NCBI GenBank assembly: GCA_026225275.1
Contig: JAMFSL010000023.1
Location: 1 to 33,558, forward strand
Reading direction: 5' to 3'
DNA: 33,558 nucleotides
From: Puia dinghuensis
GTDB lineage: Bacteria > Bacteroidota > Bacteroidia > Chitinophagales > Chitinophagaceae
The translations under genes and the position numbers were made by a program. Each line of letters opens with the position of its first letter. Position 1 is the first letter of the stretch. Below the pieces are notes generated by a model. The model worked only from the letters and a program-made list of their open reading frames with translations. It did not search any database and was not told the origin of the DNA. This document shows positions 32,201-33,558 of the stretch, piece by piece.

Positions 32201-32498
32201 CCATCTCCGTTCCCTCATAAAAGGTCAGTTTCAGCATAGTGAGCCCCTGGATATTTTTACTTTCGATATTTTTAATGCCGTTGATATAAAGGAACTGATC
32301 GGCCATGCGGGTAGCAAAGAATCCTTCCATCTGCTGCGCAGACATGCCGCCATACTGCTCGATGACGTAGATCGTCGGTGCATTTAGCTTCGGAAAGATA
32401 TCGATCGGAATAGTCTTCAGCGCGACGACCGAGAACAACATCAGGCCCAGGAATATCACCAGGATGGTAATGGGCCTTCTTAATGCTAAAGGTATCAT
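29250..32498 (-). CDS. RND-family efflux pump permease (AcrB/CusA type)
   Basis: A 1082-residue trimeric inner-membrane pump, driven by protons, that expels drugs, metals or other toxic compounds through the adaptor and the outer-membrane factor. The true start is ATG 32498 (MIPLALRRPITILVIF, helix 1); the frame extends 45 codons upstream but overlaps the outer-membrane-factor gene. The proton-relay acidic residues are in GILVDEATVTIENIHQHLE (about 395-413). Porter-domain blocks such as ERPDGT-like LREPDGTRLEV and the two six-helix halves are visible. A charged insertion of about 40 residues, rich in Glu and His, lies at about 490-531 in the central cytosolic loop. The gene is 7 bases downstream of the outer-membrane factor gene. 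No CusA-type methionine cluster was verified, so the substrate class is open. Confidence 0.93.
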   Translation of the reverse strand: MIPLALRRPITILVIFLGLMLFSVVALKTIPIDIFPKLNAPTIYVIEQYGGMSAQQMEGFFATRMADQFLYINGIKNIESKNIQGLTMLKLTFYEGTEMGEASAQVALQVARSQAFFPPGALPPQVIRFDASSLPVGELVFSSKSTNLKDIFDLAITRIRPLFAQVPGLTAPPPFGDNARSVLINVSPEKLRMFNLSADEVVQAMVRNNSMTPSGNLRVDSIMYITSVNSLESKVQHFGDIPIKSNGTTTIYVRDVATVADGADITVDYALVNGKRSVYIPVVKTADASTWDVVQNLRRHIPEMQSLLPADVRISYEFDQSVFVINSAKSLMEEGITGALLTGLVVLLFLGDWRSSVVVIITIPISVLAAIFGLKMAGQTINIMTLSGLALAIGILVDEATVTIENIHQHLEMGKTKRQAVLDACLEISFAKLLILLCILAVFAPSFVMTGVPRAMFLPLSMSIGFAMIVSFLSSQTLVPVIAVWLLKVKPHPVHQRGEHEHAVMALDKKEEEEVERHRAEEAAHPKGNSFFDRMKASLLSRLTKWMPWRKVIVPIYLVVAFGGAFGLYLIIGKDLLPKTNTGQLQLRLREPDGTRLEVTEKTTKDVLDVIDSTVDGHIAISSAYVGLVPSSFGSSNLYIFNSGTHEAVIQVNLDEDYKVQIEELKEQLRKNILAKHPDLRISFEPIELTEKIMAQGANTPIEVRVAGKNIDDIKEYSARLVRHLRQIPFLRDVQIAQPLNYPTVDIKVDRNKLALMGLGIDDVTHSITDVTSSSRFTDKNLWLDNNNQYTYQAQVEVQEYIMNSLEQLKSTSLVKGQPRPVLTDVATVQVDTVPGEYDRSGPRRFVTVSANMYNKDLASATAAIQQSIKEMGDPPAGLVAQIMGESALLVDTLDSLQTGLLAAIIVIMLLLAANFQSFGLSLAVLSSIPAVLLGAMLILLATGSNINLQSYMGLIMSTGTSVANAVLIVTNAEHLRHEYKDPFKAAAVAASLRFRPIMMTTLSMIVGMIPMATGIGEAGDESAPLGRAVIGGLACSTIASLFIVPLVYGWIMQRSSLRTPSLLPDNDPDNDTENDIANTSK

Positions 32499-32505
32499 GA
32501 ATGAA

Positions 32506-33558
32506 TTATTGAATAGTTTGAATGAATAGGTCAAGGTTACCGTTGGCGGCAGCCTTGTCCAGGTTGGCCAGCAGCCAGTCGCTGACGGCCTGTACATATT
32601 CTGATTGGGCCCGGTACAGTACATACCCGGCATTCGTCAGATCCACGAGATTGATGATACCTGCTTTATATTGTGCGCTTTTTTGACCGAATGCATCCTG
32701 CGCTGCCCCGATCTGGATAGGAATTTCCCCCAGATTCTTCATGGCGGTCAGGATTCCCTGTTCCGCCTTGTTGCCGACGTTTTGCAGCGACAATTGCTGT
32801 TGCTGAAGATCGAATTCGCTGGCGACGGTCTCATTCCGGACGATCGCCTCTTTATCCCGGCGGTGAACGATATCGAACAGGTTATACGACAACGTCAGGC
32901 CGGCGAGATAATTATACCGCTGGTATCCCCAGCCATCCGGCACCGAAGCGTATTTCCCCTGGTAGTCGATACTCGATCCCCGCGCCCACGTGATGCCGGT
33001 CAGCATGATCTTAGGCAGATAGCTTTTTTTCACCAGGTTCTCCGTCTGCAGGTATAAGCTCCGCTGCTTCTGGTAATAGTCTATCAGCGGGTTCGCTGCC
33101 TGGCCACTGTCCGCCAACCGTTTGTCGGCGAGGTTATTCTGGATGCGCGAAGTGTCGACGACAATCCGGGCGGAAGGAATGCCGGTAAAAAAGGCTAACT
33201 GTTCGTACAACTGGCGGATCTGCCCATAGGTATTGTTATAGCCAGTCCGGGCCGCGGACAGTTCCGCCATGGCCAGCGCGGAATCCGCTCCCGGCTTGAT
33301 ACCGCTCTGCGTCACTGCCTGGATGACCGTATACAATTGTGCATAACGGCCGATGTTTTCCGAATCGATGCCCAGCTGCAGCTGGCTTTTGCGGATGTCC
33401 AGGTAAAGTTTGGCGACCTGCCATTTGACCATATAGATTTCCCGGTCGAGATCCGCCTGGCTCAGGTTTTCGTCGGCCCTGGCCCGGTCGACGGTGGCCC
33501 CTTTCAGCCCGAAGGTGACCAGGTCATATTCATTGAAGAAAAAAGCCATGTTTCCTCC
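32506..33558 (-). CDS. TolC-family outer-membrane efflux factor, C-terminal part (cut by window edge)
   Basis: The frame is open to the last base of the window, so the N-terminus, including the signal peptide, lies beyond it; 350 codons plus the stop are visible. Family features are long periplasmic helices with heptad character (QLGIDSENIGRYAQLYTVIQ and ARTGYNNTYGQIRQLYEQLA), the strand region YNYLAGLTLSYNLFDIVHRR, and a repeated second helical half (QYKAGIINLVDLTNAGYVLY). It forms the outer-membrane channel for the pump encoded 7 bases downstream. An internal ATG at 33549 is preceded by GGAGGAAAC, but the protein upstream continues in frame, so that is not taken as the start. Confidence 0.88.
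   Translation of the reverse strand, partial: GGNMAFFFNEYDLVTFGLKGATVDRARADENLSQADLDREIYMVKWQVAKLYLDIRKSQLQLGIDSENIGRYAQLYTVIQAVTQSGIKPGADSALAMAELSAARTGYNNTYGQIRQLYEQLAFFTGIPSARIVVDTSRIQNNLADKRLADSGQAANPLIDYYQKQRSLYLQTENLVKKSYLPKIMLTGITWARGSSIDYQGKYASVPDGWGYQRYNYLAGLTLSYNLFDIVHRRDKEAIVRNETVASEFDLQQQQLSLQNVGNKAEQGILTAMKNLGEIPIQIGAAQDAFGQKSAQYKAGIINLVDLTNAGYVLYRAQSEYVQAVSDWLLANLDKAAANGNLDLFIQTIQ

Noticed and set aside
32499-32633. 45-codon N-terminal extension of the RND pump
   Set aside because: It overlaps the outer-membrane-factor gene in another frame, is not membrane-like, and homologues start at the MIPLALRRP-type helix.
33547-33558. GGAGG-AAAC-ATG at the right edge as a Shine-Dalgarno-led start of the outer-membrane factor
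   Set aside because: The frame stays open upstream of it, the protein would lack a signal peptide and be about 80-100 residues too short, and other genes here do not use Shine-Dalgarno sequences.
1-33558. tRNA, rRNA, CRISPR array, insertion sequence, prophage or integrase
   Set aside because: None was seen on either strand. Repeats present are short dispersed hairpins, not evenly spaced direct repeats, and no transposase or integrase motif was found.

Overview
The window looks like chromosomal DNA of a Bacteroidota bacterium, most likely a member of Chitinophagaceae or close to it (an inference from gene content and style, not a database match). The genes almost all lack Shine-Dalgarno sequences. 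Several start codons sit just behind exact copies of the Bacteroidota -7 promoter box TAnnTTTG. Gene content also fits: Bacteroidota-type MreC/MreD/PBP2/RodA, a free-standing transketolase C-terminal subunit, an ECF sigma factor with a PEGYF-repeat membrane partner, and a TauE/DUF1634 pair. No phage, IS element, CRISPR array, tRNA or rRNA was seen. Nearly all sequence is accounted for by ordinary core genes.

Layout. 1-1842 (minus): two peptide transporters, the tip of an OPT-family gene and a complete POT/PTR2-family gene. 1843-2152: a divergent spacer rich in inverted repeats. 2153-4496 (plus): purD followed closely by tryptophan 2,3-dioxygenase. 4497-4800: a spacer with a probable promoter and a cluster of hairpins ahead of mreB. 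4801-10938 (plus): the rod-shape/elongasome cluster mreB-mreC-mreD-mrdA(PBP2)-rodA. 10977-11744 (plus): an MBL-fold hydrolase with a promoter box four bases before its ATG. 11736-11848: five hairpins nearly back to back between convergent genes. 11941-13878 (minus): ECF sigma factor, PEGYF-repeat membrane protein and a secreted Spy/CpxP-like protein, preceded by a transketolase C-terminal subunit, galE and rmlA (to 16881).

17007-19973 (minus) carries phosphate functions: PiT transporter, its DUF47/PhoU-like partner, and a secreted alkaline-phosphatase-superfamily enzyme. 20131-22537 (plus) holds a PAP2 lipid phosphatase and an ArnT/PMT-like glycosyltransferase, a pairing that suggests envelope-lipid modification. 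22534-23877 holds DinB-like, lysine-rich histone-H1-like and small acidic proteins, with a strong terminator between the last two. 23879-26668 (minus) is a large YncE beta-propeller/phosphoesterase fusion. 26881-28079 is a TauE/SafE-DUF1634 pair. 28162-33558 is an RND efflux operon in the order outer-membrane factor, pump, adaptor, cut by the window end.

The most unusual signal is non-coding. Two spacers carry inverted repeats with identical 13-13-13 geometry, similar loop sequences and unrelated but self-complementary arms. Each lies 32-39 bases upstream of a minus-strand start codon and next to a shared 19-base hairpin sequence. Pieces of the same small hairpin modules recur at 4688-4771 and 18754-18797. 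The PEGYF anti-sigma-like protein shows an internal ABAB duplication, and the RND pump has a His/Glu-rich cytoplasmic insertion.
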